From Mytilinidion resinicola (Eukaryota; Ascomycota; Dothideomycetes; Mytilinidiales; Mytilinidiaceae): a stretch of 64,000 bases of DNA. Location of the stretch: the NCBI RefSeq assembly GCF_010093595.1, contig NW_022985456.1, forward strand, positions 251,497 to 315,496, written 5' to 3'. This document shows, one piece after another, positions 11,701-23,674 of the stretch (the first letter of the stretch is position 1; the number at the start of each line of letters is the position of its first letter). The position numbers were made by a program, and so were the translations under genes. The notes under the pieces were generated by a model that ran no database searches, was not told where the DNA came from, and saw only the letters and a list, made by a program, of their open reading frames with translations.

Positions 11701-12976
11701 GATTGTGATGACTTCTAATTTCGTCAAGTAGCCGCAACGGAAACTCTTGCTGTGGCGTGTACGCAATGGTATTCGGCTTGTCAACCCCTGTACCGGCGCC
11801 AAGAGTCAACTTTGGCTCGGAAGGACGACTGCGGGACAATGTCTCTAATGATACAGAATCATTGCTAAACTCAGTACGTGAGCTTAGGGGAGCTTTTAGT
11901 TTTTGCGAGTCTTGCGGCTTGCCATTGTCGTCTTGCGTTCCATCAGCATCGGAAATAGGACGGGGTCGGAGGAGGCCTTGGAGTGACGGTGGAGCCTCCT
12001 GGGCCGGCACTTTCATAGACGGGGCCTTTTTCCCAGGGTGAGGTGCTCGAGAGCCTTTCTCAGTTGATTGACGTTCTTTGGCGTCTCTTCTCTTTTGCTC
12101 CTCTGCAGCGTCATTCTCCTTGAACAGGCCTAGATAGTGACTTGCTTTCCGGCTCCTTGGGGCAGGAACGTGCTCAGCTTTCAGCAATGTAGCTTCGATT
12201 TTCTTATCCACGTGAGAGCCATCCCGGCTCCTGCTTCTAACCGCGGCAGACCCAACCGCACCCAATGTAGCCTTTCCTTCGCGCCAAGACCGATATCGCA
12301 GGCGTTTATCATTGTCCGTCGCCAAGCCTAGTGACACTTGAGTGCCGAAATCATGGTTGTGGGGTGTTGACGGACGCTGGATTGGCGAGTCGACGGGACT
12401 CATGAAAGGCGGCGGACTCGCTCGGCTGCCCGAGTGTTCCATGCCCATATGGCGGAGTTTCTGGGCAGCAGAATGGGCTGCCGTTCCCGTATACTCTCCC
12501 TGCGAGAGGAGAGCAGACCGGTGTTTATCGCGGCCAGGAGCGTCTTTGACGGAAGAGCGGTCGAATGGTGGCAACACGGCGGACGCGGAGGCGGAAGGGT
12601 GCTGGCGGAGCAGAGGAGGGTCAATCAGTCGCCGAATGGGAGAGGCTGCCATGTCTGCGATACCTTCAATTGCATCATTGTCGGTGGCAGCATCCGGGCG
12701 TGGAGAAAGGGCTGGTGACGAGATGGGACTGTCGTTATAGGCGTATGTGGTCGCGAAGATAGAGTCCCGCTCAGATAGCTGGGGATTTCCGTTCGTCCAC
12801 AGGGTATCCAGGGCCAGCGGGGCAGTCTTGGAGCGGCCGGTCTGAGCAAGTGTCTTGGGGGTCAAGGTGGCGCTCTCGAGCGGAGGGTAGGAGGGTTGGG
12901 CATCGCGCGGAGGGAGTTTGGACCTCACCGGGGCGGCGGGTGAGGTATTTGTGGGAGCAGGAGACGCAGATGACAT
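8785..12976 (-). CDS. KCS1: Inositol hexakisphosphate kinase, KCS1-like
   Basis: Complement of 8785-10750 and 10881-12976, 1,353 residues. The 130-bp intron (donor CCCCG|gtaaga, acceptor tttatag|ATACATC) restores the family string [18 protein letters not shown]. The first in-frame ATG is at 12976; the frame is open further upstream but has no ATG. The first 650 residues are low-complexity, Ser/Pro-rich and probably disordered. The kinase starts at [20 protein letters not shown] and continues with [20 protein letters not shown], the inositide-binding [14 protein letters not shown] (PxxxDxKxG, about residue 1100), a SSLLMLYD segment and the IVDFAN metal-binding motif (about 1265). The family makes inositol pyrophosphates (5-IP7), which act in phosphate and stress signalling. 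A long linker between the two kinase halves is normal for fungal Kcs1. Confidence 0.92.
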
Positions 12977-14232
12977 GGAGGCGACATTGGTCAGGTATTG
13001 CTGCTGGGGGCGTGGGTGGAGGAGTGGCAGCAATTTGCCCGTTGGTGGGTGTGCGAGGTTGCTACGATGCGGTGGGCGTTGCAAATTGGGCCCGGCGCCA
13101 GACCATGCAGGTAAATGACGTTTTTTGGCGCAGCTTCTTTGACAACACCAGGGCACCACCGGAGCACCACCGCTGCCCGCTATCGACGATTCTCTATATG
13201 AACACGCAGGCGCTGCCCGCCACGCGCAATTGACGGCTGCCCGCGACAATTGCCGCTCCAGCACCCGCCACCACGATGCCCGCGACGGCGGAAACCAGGC
13301 ACTCCCGCGACCGTCCCCCCGCTCCCGGCCAATTCACCGCCCTCTCTCCAGTCCAGCAATGCCATCGACCTTGCATCGGCGCGCGGAGCGCAACATGTGG
13401 TTGGCCGTGCGCGCAGTGTGTTGAACTCCAATCAATCGAGAACGTGGATGTATAGACAAGGGCCCGTCCCGAATAGGCCGGGCGACGGGGCCCGCATCTG
13501 CCTGCCAGTCGCCCGGCTCGTCAGTTAGATGCCACTATCCTGCCTCGTGGAGCGTCGCCGTGTTTGCTGGAGGCGGGTGCCCGGAGGGAAGGATATCACA
13601 AACCACAATAGTGCGGCTGGGAGCATGGCGAGACAGTCAGCGTGTGCGACGAGAGTTTGTAATGTCTTCTTGATTAAGCTGCTGGCGGATGAGTGCCACG
13701 TGCTGAGATATCTATGGTGAACGCTAAAAAACTAAAACATGTCCTGGTAGGTGCCTATACCGTATGCCTCACGGCGCCGACACCCGAGCACTTCAGCTGT
13801 CGTCACGCCATCTGGAGATATCAGAATTGGAAGAGAACATCAAGATTATGATGCCAGGATTACCACGACCCGCTTCGCTGTGAACCCCCGACCAAAAAAC
13901 AAAACATAATCTGATGGCTCGCTAATGCATCGTGACACGAAGACTTAATGCCTGGTCGTAGAAATCCGTACACTCATTTACCGCTGCATGAGGAGCTTCA
14001 TAGTATTTTCAGCGTTCCAACTAGAAGAGAAGTTTAGCATTTTGCACAAGAAGTGAACTCGCGAGGCTACCCCAGACAACGTCAACGGGGCGTACACAGA
14101 TTGGAAGTGTTTCCACTGCCCCCGGTTTCCAGCAGTCAGTTGGAGGCCCACAAACAGTGGCAAGAGAACGTACGGATATCTATGACAAGGCACTGTAATG
14201 CCCACATACCTGCCCAAAAGACCAAAGGCCCT
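12977..14232. other. Spacer upstream of KCS1-like gene
   Basis: Contains the 5' leader and promoter of the KCS1-like gene (GC-rich, 12977-13450) and the 3' flank of the next minus-strand gene. A CACGTG hexamer lies at about 13698. No coding sequence is supported. Confidence 0.4.
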
Positions 14233-17193
14233 CTATTCTTGCACTCGAGTATTCACGGGACTCATTTGCAGCAGCGAGTTCATAAAACTGAAGTCGACTT
14301 CGGACTGCTGCGATGGCTGTGATAGATGCAGATCGTGCTCAAGATAAGGAGAGTCCTTTCCACGCAGCCTAGACGACTTTCGAAGGGAGTCTGACGACGT
14401 GTTGAAGGTAGAAGACGATGGCTTTTCTTGAAGAGCCAATCCACGTCGACTTTTACGCCGCGACTTCGACTTCACCGGTGTCTCCTCTACGTCCATATCA
14501 TTCGTGTCACTATGCGGAGTATTACCCCCAGCGGCGTCGAACAATGCCTGAGTATCGAGATACTCGGTTTCGTCGTGAGGGGGAGGGCCAAAGCGCTCTT
14601 GTATCCTTCTCTTCTTCTCCGTACTGAATGCGAGTGGAGACTGGGCCTCGAACAGTTGCTGAGTACTCAAAGGCTGCTTAATCTCCATAGCAGCTTGTAT
14701 ATTCCGGTTGGCTACCCCTGTCTTGAAAATAGAGAATGGAATAATACCGCTGGCGATGCAATCGATTGTCGAGTCAAGGTCCTCATCAGTTTCTGACTGC
14801 ACATCGTGAGCACTATGAATAGAATCCACAATTCTTAAAAATTCCTGCTGAATCTCCGGAGACATTGCATTGCTTGGTGTTTGTGCCTGGTTCCGTTGCG
14901 ATCGGGTTCTTGGAACATCTGGCGAGTGACTCGACGCAGGTTGACTTCTCTTGGTACGCGTAGGAGTCCTCGGGCCATTGAACGCTTGCTGCCCGGAGGC
15001 AGCCTCTTGAGGAAGATTCCCATCATCGATTTCCACATCTGCCCCAGTATCGCCATTTACGGCGGGGTCGGGCACAGGGCCTGTTCTTTGCTGTTTTCTC
15101 TTCTTTTTCACCGAAACACTAGACACAACCGCTGTTGAGTCTAGGGCAGAAGGTCGCGATTTCCTCTTCCGTGGACGACTCTCAGGTTCGTCCTGCACCG
15201 CTGCCATGTGGATAATTTGTTCTGTCGAGAGAGTTTCGTCGTTCATTGGCGCACCTACCGCGGCATCGACTTTCGGGCCTTTTTGAGATGTTATCTCTAC
15301 CTCAGTAGCTTCTGTCATTTGTCGAGGCGGGGATTCTGTCCCCGTAGGTGGCATAGTGCTCTGGATCCGTGACTGATTCATGCGTGGCTTTACCACAATA
15401 CGCTCCAAAATATCTTCCTCATCGGCTTGAGTACTGAGTCTCGAGACCTGAACCTTCTTTGTTTGACGCGGAGTGGAAGCTTCCGCGACGAGAGACCCTA
15501 TCTTTTGCTTGTTCCTGGTTTTCGAGCGGATAGCAGAGGATTCCGGCGATTCGAGCGTCGCGGGTAATGTCAAAGGGGCGCCGTTTGTTGCTTGGTGAGT
15601 TGCAGAGTCCACCCTGTTCTTTTCTGTCTTCCTCTTATTTGATGCGACATTCGAAGTATCTAGTGCCGCAATTGTATGAGGGTGCGATTCATTCCTCAGT
15701 GAGTGAGGCTCCGGTTCCTGATCAATCTCAAGCTCAGGGGCAGGAGTAGCTTCATTAGTCTCAATAGCTGCCCTCTTCTTGCGCTTCTTTCCCGAATTTG
15801 CTGGGTCCTTGTCCACTTCCGGACGTGGAGTGACTGTGATATTGCCCCTTTGAGTAGGTAAAGGCCTATTTGTGCTGTTGTCCAGGGATGGTGGAGGTGA
15901 GAGTGGAGGAGCTGTTTCACCTGCTGAGACGACTCCAGGTAAGCCTGTAGTTGCTTTCATGTTTGCAAAGCCCGTGCTATTTTCTATCGCGTCCTCGTTT
16001 CTTGGTACACTCGTTGTCGTATCTTGTGGCTCAGAGGTCAAAGCGGATGGCTGCTTTCGTTGCGAGCGTCGCTCTAGCTGGTTGTCCTCAGGAACGACTT
16101 GCGAGGAATCGAAATTCATTCGTCGCGGTCTCTTTTTCTTTGGAAGAATATCTGGCTCATTTGAGTTATTGCCTTCCAGAGCGTTGACTTTCCCGGCCTC
16201 TTTTTCTTTCGACATATCTTTCTGGTACCTGAAAGAAAAAGGCGATTCACCGACGCGAGGGGTAGTTGAAGGTTTCTTTCCATCTTTCCTAGCCAGCTTC
16301 TTCCTCCTATCCTCATTAATTATCGACGGATGAGTGTGCTTCTCAGCAGCGAGCATCGGCGTCGCAGTAGTGGTGTTTGCAGAGCTAGTGTCTTCTGTGG
16401 GCATAACAATGATATTCTCGGAGCGATTGGGCTCGTGCAGCGTACGCTCTTCCGTATCTTGAGCTCCTGGCCGACTACCGTCTTCACGTAAATAAGCATT
16501 GGCCACCGCGCACTTAGGGAATGGGTGATTGATAGCCGTGATTTCAGAGGCCTCCCTATCGTGATCCGCGACCGACTGCTGCAAGGATGGACTCAGGCTT
16601 GACAAGTCACTAGTCTGGTTCCTTGAAGAACTCAAAAGGGGAACTAGGCGAGGAACTGAGACGACAATCGTGTCGAACTCTTGAACGGGGCGGGGCCGAG
16701 GAGTTGCAGCACTGGAGCCTCTACCAGTTGACGTCTTTGCCCAAGGATTCTTCCAGTCTTTCTCCAAAGGGCCTCTCAAAGATGCTGATTGGATCACTGG
16801 CATCTTTCCTTGATTATATGCTTTGGCAATAGCCTCTATCCTTCGCCGCTTGGCTGCACGTTCCTCTTCCACCCCCACGTTATTTGATGCACGACGGGAG
16901 GCATTTGGACGGGTTGCTGATACGGGTTCGTAGGTAATGTCGGGTCTTGGGTTGCTAGGGAGCGGTCCAGTGACTCGGGGTGCCCTTGAAGATGTAGAAG
17001 AGAGCCGAGGCATCTTTCCCTGCAAATATGCACTGGCGATTGACTCGATCCGTTGTTTGCGCTCAAGATGGTGCGTAGATGTTGCGTGGTTATCCCCTAT
17101 CGAGGTGGCTGAACTCCCACGGTGTCCAGATATGGGCTCGTAGACTACATTCGACAAGAGATAGTGAGGGAAACGATTTGCCAGATTGGGCAT
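14233..17193 (-). CDS. Unknown Ser/Lys-rich, probably nuclear protein
   Basis: Intronless frame of 986 residues with an ATG start (MPNLANRFPHYLLSNVVYEP). I do not recognise a domain. The N-terminus has an internal duplication: VYEPISG...QRIESIASAYLQGKMP (about residues 18-60) and TYEPVSA...RRIEAIAKAYNQGKMP (about 85-132). The middle is acidic and basic low-complexity sequence with many KKRKR/RRKSR nuclear-localisation-like clusters. The C-terminus is more ordered, with LRIVDSIHSAHD, an LDSTIDCIASGIIPFSIF segment and QPLSTQQLFEAQSPLAFS. It ends in SLRKSSRLRGKDSPYL and a FSFMNSLLQMSP tail. It shares a divergent upstream region with the Cdc11-like gene. A chromatin or DNA-linked role is only a guess. 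Confidence 0.75.
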   Translation of the reverse strand: MPNLANRFPHYLLSNVVYEPISGHRGSSATSIGDNHATSTHHLERKQRIESIASAYLQGKMPRLSSTSSRAPRVTGPLPSNPRPDITYEPVSATRPNASRRASNNVGVEEERAAKRRRIEAIAKAYNQGKMPVIQSASLRGPLEKDWKNPWAKTSTGRGSSAATPRPRPVQEFDTIVVSVPRLVPLLSSSRNQTSDLSSLSPSLQQSVADHDREASEITAINHPFPKCAVANAYLREDGSRPGAQDTEERTLHEPNRSENIIVMPTEDTSSANTTTATPMLAAEKHTHPSIINEDRRKKLARKDGKKPSTTPRVGESPFSFRYQKDMSKEKEAGKVNALEGNNSNEPDILPKKKRPRRMNFDSSQVVPEDNQLERRSQRKQPSALTSEPQDTTTSVPRNEDAIENSTGFANMKATTGLPGVVSAGETAPPLSPPPSLDNSTNRPLPTQRGNITVTPRPEVDKDPANSGKKRKKRAAIETNEATPAPELEIDQEPEPHSLRNESHPHTIAALDTSNVASNKRKTEKNRVDSATHQATNGAPLTLPATLESPESSAIRSKTRNKQKIGSLVAEASTPRQTKKVQVSRLSTQADEEDILERIVVKPRMNQSRIQSTMPPTGTESPPRQMTEATEVEITSQKGPKVDAAVGAPMNDETLSTEQIIHMAAVQDEPESRPRKRKSRPSALDSTAVVSSVSVKKKRKQQRTGPVPDPAVNGDTGADVEIDDGNLPQEAASGQQAFNGPRTPTRTKRSQPASSHSPDVPRTRSQRNQAQTPSNAMSPEIQQEFLRIVDSIHSAHDVQSETDEDLDSTIDCIASGIIPFSIFKTGVANRNIQAAMEIKQPLSTQQLFEAQSPLAFSTEKKRRIQERFGPPPHDETEYLDTQALFDAAGGNTPHSDTNDMDVEETPVKSKSRRKSRRGLALQEKPSSSTFNTSSDSLRKSSRLRGKDSPYLEHDLHLSQPSQQSEVDFSFMNSLLQMSPVNTRVQE

Positions 17194-17784
17194 TGCAACG
17201 CCCTGCTAGAATGTAGTTAGCTCAGCCCTATATCTCCTGTAACTAGGTATCCGAACACGCAGTGAAGGTATACCTCTCGCTCCTACTGTGAGGGCTTGGC
17301 TAGCTATGTTCCTGAATGGTGGAGCAGGCGGTCATGATCGACGCTCATGACCGGGTTGGCGAGAGAGCTGGGTGAAGGAGCAGTCATGGAACGAGTGAGA
17401 AATAAATATTATCAGGAGGACTGGCGGGCTCCGTATGAGCTTCGGTATGCCGCAGTGGAACGCAGAAGTGTCGAGGAGGGGTAATGCTCGTGAATATGTG
17501 GTCGAATTTTGAAGTTACTCGTTTGTTCTTGCTTTTTTACTCGTCGCCCGGTCAACCTTACTGAGGTCCATCCGTACTTTTCCCCACCACACCATTAAGT
17601 CATGATTATCGCGACGGCACCACTCCCTCGCCTTTGACGCGTCTATTTCTATGACTGTACACATACTTTCGGCATTTTAGAGGGGAGCGGAGCCCAATTG
17701 CTGTTTTTCACCCCAATTCATTCACGCGGCTCGAAAGTAAACAAACCTGCCGCCCTTCCACGACACCGCGCCCAGTCCCTCAAG
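17194..17784. promoter_or_regulatory. Divergent promoter region
   Basis: 591 bp between the start of the unknown basic protein (-) and the Cdc11-like gene (+). Both promoters and 5' UTRs must lie here. The stretch just before the + start is C-rich (cccttccacgacaccgcgcc). No specific operator was identified. Confidence 0.5.
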
Positions 17785-20700
17785 ATGCAGCCCTGGTTAG
17801 AAGACCTCTCAGAGGACTGGATCGCCGAACCGCAACCTTCTTCTCCACCTGCTAATGCGGCAGCTGATCTCAGGTCTTCCGCGACACACAATGCCGACGA
17901 GCTGTCATCTCAGCCGCGAAGCCGGCTCCCACGATTCAGGAATTCTTCCGGCTCCTACTCTGCAGTGAAGACGCGCCCAATTCAGCCCAAGAAGCAGAGA
18001 GGCCCCCTATCAGAACGCACTAGCAACGAGCAGAATATCCTGCCAACTTCGTCTCCCATCCCGCACAAAGACAACGACATGACGCGGCCCCGGCCTGCCT
18101 CCCGTTCTGTTTCCGAATCGTCTGCAGGGTCCGTGGTATATAACGGCACGGTTGCGCAAAAGCCCATCGAAGCGTCGTCTGGGAAAGCTAGAATACATGA
18201 CACGCCGGAGTGGAGGAAGAGGCTGATCAAAGGCGACATGGGCTATGGGGATCAGAAGGACTTGTTCAGCCCAATGGGCCTGGAGAATATCTTTCAGCAG
18301 CCAGCAGGACCGCCTCAGCAAGTCGCCAAGAAGGCGAAGAGTGGATTACGATTCCTCAATCCTGCGGACGCGTTACCGTCTAGCCCACCACCCTGGCCAT
18401 CCATACTAGACCGCAATCCTGTTCATACCCAGCCCACGCGGAACTCATCGCATGCATCCAACGCCACAGAGAATGGGCAAACGGAAACCAACGTCGATCA
18501 AGCCTTTCTGGAGGCATCTCGTACCGCGAGTGGGCAGCTAGAATTGGAAAACGAGAGCTTCAGTCCTGTCTTCATCTCGAAACACAACACAGTAGACGGA
18601 CGGGTTGACTACGCGGCAGTGGACCTTCACAAATCTGATATTGTCGAGCGGCTACGGAAGCTTGCAGTGCATCAAGAGGAAAATAGCGAGCTGTCAATGA
18701 ACAACACGGGCTTAACAGAGAATGCGGAGGGCTCCTCATATGCTAGACTACAAGAAGACACGCTGCCAGAAGACCTGCCCGCCGGAACTCCTGATGTAGC
18801 CGATCTGGGAGAATTCGTAAGCACAAGACGAGGCGGATACTCTGCAGATGGGTCGTTTCAGAGACGTCCACTTACTCCGACTCCCGGGTCGCAACTGCTT
18901 TCAGACACCGACATGGAAGGCTCTGTTAGAGTGCGACCCAGCCAGAACCCCGAAATCACCCTCAATGATGACGAAGGAAACGAGACAGACATAAGGCCTC
19001 GCGCTCCAAACCCGCCCCACGTTGTCCCCATAACACCTCGTCGACAAAACGCCAAAATGCCTAGCCCAGATAGGACCCGTTCGTCAGGAAGCCCGCTTAA
19101 GCTGTTCGATACACACGACACTTTTACGAGCAATAGACTTCAGAGGAGACTCAGCCAGCTAGAAGAGAATCCCATCCAGCACCATACGGGCGTCACGCAA
19201 ACGCTTGAGACCGGCTCTCCCAGAAGGATACAGAAAGAGTCTCGTCTTACTTCAGTCGAGGAAGTGAGTATCCAGAAAATCACCACTGTTCAATCGAGGA
19301 GGGAAACCTTCGGACAAGGTCAACTAGATACGTATCAGTTTCCGGACGAGATCTCATACCTCTCTTCTGGCGACGGTTCTTTCGATCACGGTACAGACCC
19401 GGAAGACTCTCCTGATGCAAGCATAGCTCCTCCGGGCTCGCAACCTCAATTCCAATTTCGGACAGACTCATTACCTCAACTACCTAGCAACTCCAGTTTT
19501 AGAAGGAAGCCGTCAAGAAATTCGTCGACAGATCATGTGCCTGGACTGAAGAGGTATATTTCAGATACTCAGAAGCGTCATATGCATGAATCAGCCGGGT
19601 ACGCCGGCAACTCCGTCAAGAGGGAAGAGCAGATTGCATTTGAGCATGCTGAGGGAAAGCGTCCTCCGACTTCCCCTCGCAAGGACCCTACGCCCAAACG
19701 ACGACGAACGCTGCACGCGATAGACGGAGAAGAGAGCGTGGCAACTGAGATGGAATCGATCAAAGAGAAGCACGTTGCTATGCAATCTGTCATTGGAAGG
19801 AAGCGAAAAGATGCCCGTCAAGGCGGCACTCAAAACGTTGCAGACCCTGAGATTCTTGCTCGCCGCCATATTCTCAGGCCGCGTAACCCAACTCCGAGCC
19901 AAAGACGACGAGAGGAGATTGAAGCAGAAATCTACGAAGCGACCGAAGCGTTCTTAATGAGCTCTCCAAAACTCCAAGCCATCCAAGAGCATCTGAATTC
20001 ACCAGGTGTCAGTAATCTTTCTCCAGAGGCAGCTCAAGCTACTGCTGTCGCTGGGGAGGTTGCGGCATTTAGCATGAAAGTCGCCCAGGGTATGAAGGAT
20101 GGTGCGCGCAAACGCTCTGTGACTACGCAAGACTTTCTTGACGAGGCGATGAAGATCATGGAATTCATTCGTACTAAAGGAAGGCCGATGAGCGGCCTCG
20201 GGAGTCTTGAAGAGACGGAGACGGAATCGCCGAGCAACGTTGAAGACGAGACTCCATCAACACCCCTCACATTTTCTAGACCACCGAGTAGGGAAGGTGT
20301 AGTAGGAGGGTGGAGGATACCACAACGCCAAAGAGAAATGGATGCTCGCGTTGCCAGCCATCTGCAGAGATTTCAGGAAAAGGACTCGGACGAATTTATG
20401 GCGTCCTCAATCCAATCCTTAAAGCTTGGTCGATCAAGAGAATTCGAGCACGGCCCAAATGAGAACGTTGCTGTTCAACAGAACAACATACGGATTACAA
20501 AGAACGTCAATCACGGCCAGTCTGGATATCATTCCCATGAGTCGTATGGGTCAATGGAATCGGGGCCTAGAACTCATGGATCCCACCCATCCAACGGATC
20601 GTCTTTTGGCAGGACGGTCGTCACCAACACCTCTCGTCGTTCCGATCATGTAGCCACGCTGGCTCCTGAAGCAGTCGCACATTTGATTCCCGAGCAAGTC

Positions 20701-23253
20701 GCTGGTATGAGCTTTGATCGTGAAAAAGGGATATGGGTGAAGAGTAAGAGCCCCGTGAAGGAGAAGAAATATTTTGCGGATATCAGTTCTACCAACGAGA
20801 GTGAGGACGACCCTTTCGGAAATATACCTGATCTTACGGTGGATGAGGTGCAGGAAGCTCCTACGAAGGAGCCAAGCAGCAAACAAATGCCAGACGGAGA
20901 TACACTCGACGAGCGACCAAAACCAAGCCCACAAGACGACGTTAGGCCGGAAACCCGGGAGGGCAAAGCAATTCCGCCTGTAGACAGTAGCTCTGTCCCA
21001 TCCAAGTTTTTCAATCTCGCATGGAGTGGACCCCAAGTCGAAACTCGAGCAACATCCTGGAGCGAGCAGGATGCTGATCTCAGAGCAACTGAGAAGATCT
21101 ATGTACAGCCAAGGCTACAACAAACGAGACAAATCCAGGGAGAAGACGTCGAGCATGAGATACAAATCAATGAAGGACGCACTACCGCGCATACTAGTAC
21201 AAATAATCCCCGCCTTCGAGATGTTACAATCACCTTCTCGTCCCCTTATGCACCACGCCTTCACTCGGACGCTTTCAAGCCGGGGGAGGCTGAGCATACG
21301 ATTGAGTTCAAATCAAGGACTCTGAACGAGCCTCGCAGTTCGACCAAGCCGAAGAGTACTTTCCACTCAGGCACCGCACCGTTCTTCGCAGGTGCTGTTC
21401 CACCAATCGATGAAAATGGAGAACTTTCTATAGTCGACGATTCGATTCGCCGTATGAAGATGTCTGTCAGTGTATCCGCTCCACGGTTAGTTCGACATGG
21501 CCAGCATGCTCTTATTCCGGCACCGCCAACTCCAGGTGGCATAGCAGATGTCACTTTCATGCTTAGCGACTTGCCGGACTTCACAGTCAACCAGGTTGAT
21601 GAGCGTGAACTCCCAGATCGAGTGATTGTTAGGCGAGATGGCTCTATCAGACAGCTGGAAGACCGCTATGCGCTGGGAACTGCCGAATTGGTCAAAGCTT
21701 TGCAGGATGTTGAGCCTGATGAGCCTTACTGGGAGGATCTCCACGAAGTGGACTTGCATGACAAAGGACTGACCAATCTGCATAGATTGGACGAGTTCTG
21801 CTGTCGAGTTGAGGATCTCGATGTTTCGAAGAATGGTATCAGTCAGCTCAATGGAGCGCCTTCAACCATTCGACGCCTAAAGATACAAGATAACGCTTTG
21901 ACAAGTCTCACGTCATGGAGCTACCTGATGAACTTGCAATATCTGGACATTTCTCAAAATGACCTAGACAGCTTGAAAGGTGTTAGCAAACTCATACATC
22001 TGAGAACTTTGAAGGCCGATGATAACCAGATCGAGTCTCTCGATGGCGTGCTAGAGATGGACGGATTGATCGAATTGAGTGTGCGACGGAATAGAGTCGA
22101 GACCGTGGACTTCGACTTCTCCAATTTGTAAGTTTAGTGACTTCCTACCCACTTGAATAATACTAACAATCATAGAAAATCCCTGGTGGATCTGGATTTG
22201 TCTGGAAACGGTCTGCTAGAGATACAGAATGTGCACTGCTTGCTACAGCTTAGGCATTTGAATCTCGGTGAGTATACCTATCTAGTTACAAGTGAACCCC
22301 ACTCATATTTTTCAGATGATAACTCCCTTCGCGCGTTCCCGACTTCGGACCTCAGCTCAACACCCTGCCGGTCCCTCCGATCATTACGATTATGCAGCAA
22401 CACACTTGAAGTGCTTGAGGTCAGCGTAGCGTTCCCAGGCCTCGAATCTCTGTACGTAGACAAGAACGGTCTTACTGAGATTAAGGGCTTGGAGAGTCTA
22501 AAGTACTTGCGGACGTTGTCGGCTAGAGAACAATACGTCGATGGATTGTCTGCGTCAATATCGAACACGCAACCGCTAGTACGCCATTCCGATATTCGCA
22601 ACCTCTACATGTCAGCAAACGCCATGCCGACCTTCGCGATGAATCAGGACTTCCTCAATCTTCAGCGGCTGGAACTGGCGTCTTCTGGCCTGCAGTCGCT
22701 GCCATCGAATTTCGGACAGATGGCGCCCAACGTTCGCTCCTTGAATCTCAACTTCAATGCGTTGAATGATTTACGTCCACTTCTGAATATCAAAAGGCTT
22801 CAGGAGCTCTTAGTTGCTGGAAATCGGCTTTCCCAATTACGAAAGACGTTGGCGGTCTTGTCTAAGTTGACTACCTTGACAAAGATCGATCTTCGCGACA
22901 ACCCTCTCACGATCGGATTCTACCCTCCAGCTGTAGAGAATCGCTTAGTTGCTCTCAAAGATGGAATCTCCCAAGGCGAAGAATTGGAGCCGTTCACTCT
23001 TCCCGCGAGCAACCGCGTTAGTGGCGACAGATTTCTGAAAAGGCTAGACGAGGGAACACGACTGAGGCGGCGCGTACATGAGATGATGATGGCGACTAAT
23101 TGTGCGAGTTTGCAGGACCTTGATGGTCTACCTTTCGATTCTCGAGATGTATTAAAGAAAGACGAGGTTTGGGAGCGACTGCGGGATTTGGGGATTATAA
23201 AAAAGGCGAAGCGGTGTCCTGATGATTTCGAAACGACGCAGGAAACGCGGTGA
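17785..23253 (+). CDS. Cdc11/Nud1-like septation-initiation scaffold with LRRs
   Basis: Exons 17785-22127, 22176-22267 and 22316-23253; 1,790 residues. The start is the ATG in ctcaagATGCAG. The first residues, MQPWLEDLSEDWIAEPQ, match the conserved head of filamentous-fungal Cdc11 (SnaD/Nud1) proteins. Residues 40-1300 are disordered and rich in SP/TP sites. Leucine-rich repeats run from about 1320 to 1700 (CRVEDLDVSKNGISQLNG, LQYLDISQNDLDSLKGVSKL, VRSLNLNFNALNDLRPLLN). The C-terminus is a basic helix. The family anchors the septation initiation/mitotic exit network at spindle pole bodies. Intron 2 is 48 bp with no stop, so retention keeps the frame and inserts 16 residues. Splicing restores the LRR run NLDDNSLRAF. 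Confidence 0.85.
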
Positions 23254-23674
23254 TTATTTGGCTCGGGTCTTGTGCCACTTTGTCTCGGGTAGAGGATGCG
23301 TACTGTTGGTGTTCTCGGGGAGTAATGGTTTGTTTTTGGGCTCCCAGAGTGGGGTATAATGTATCATGAGGCACGTCGTCGTTACTAGGAGTTGCGGATA
23401 TATTTCATAAGCCCTCCTGGCGGTTGTATTATCATGAATAGACATTTGGTAGAGCTTCCATGCTAGTTTCTGTGGGTGCAGTGGTGTTGTGACGCAGTGA
23501 ATAATCTACTAGCATTCGTAGTCACCCGATGTCATGCTGTCTCGAACGCGTGGGGTGGGGTCGGAGTGGACCGCCGCAACTCAAATGCCTCTCCCGTGAT
23601 CTCGACCACTCTTTATCAACCCACATGCCCTGCAGTCCTTCCACCATGTCCTACAACCACAAATCCGTCTCACT
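23254..23674. other. Spacer between Cdc11-like and She4-like genes
   Basis: 3' flank of the Cdc11-like gene and promoter of the She4-like gene, both on +. No RNA gene or repeat was seen. Confidence 0.4.

Noticed and set aside
12977..13264. Longer N-terminus for the KCS1-like kinase
   Set aside because: The frame is open, but its apparent start is GTG and no ATG lies upstream of 12976; the residues are not family-like.
17698..17784. 29-residue extension of the Cdc11-like protein
   Set aside because: No ATG in the extension; the conserved head begins exactly at the ATG at 17785.
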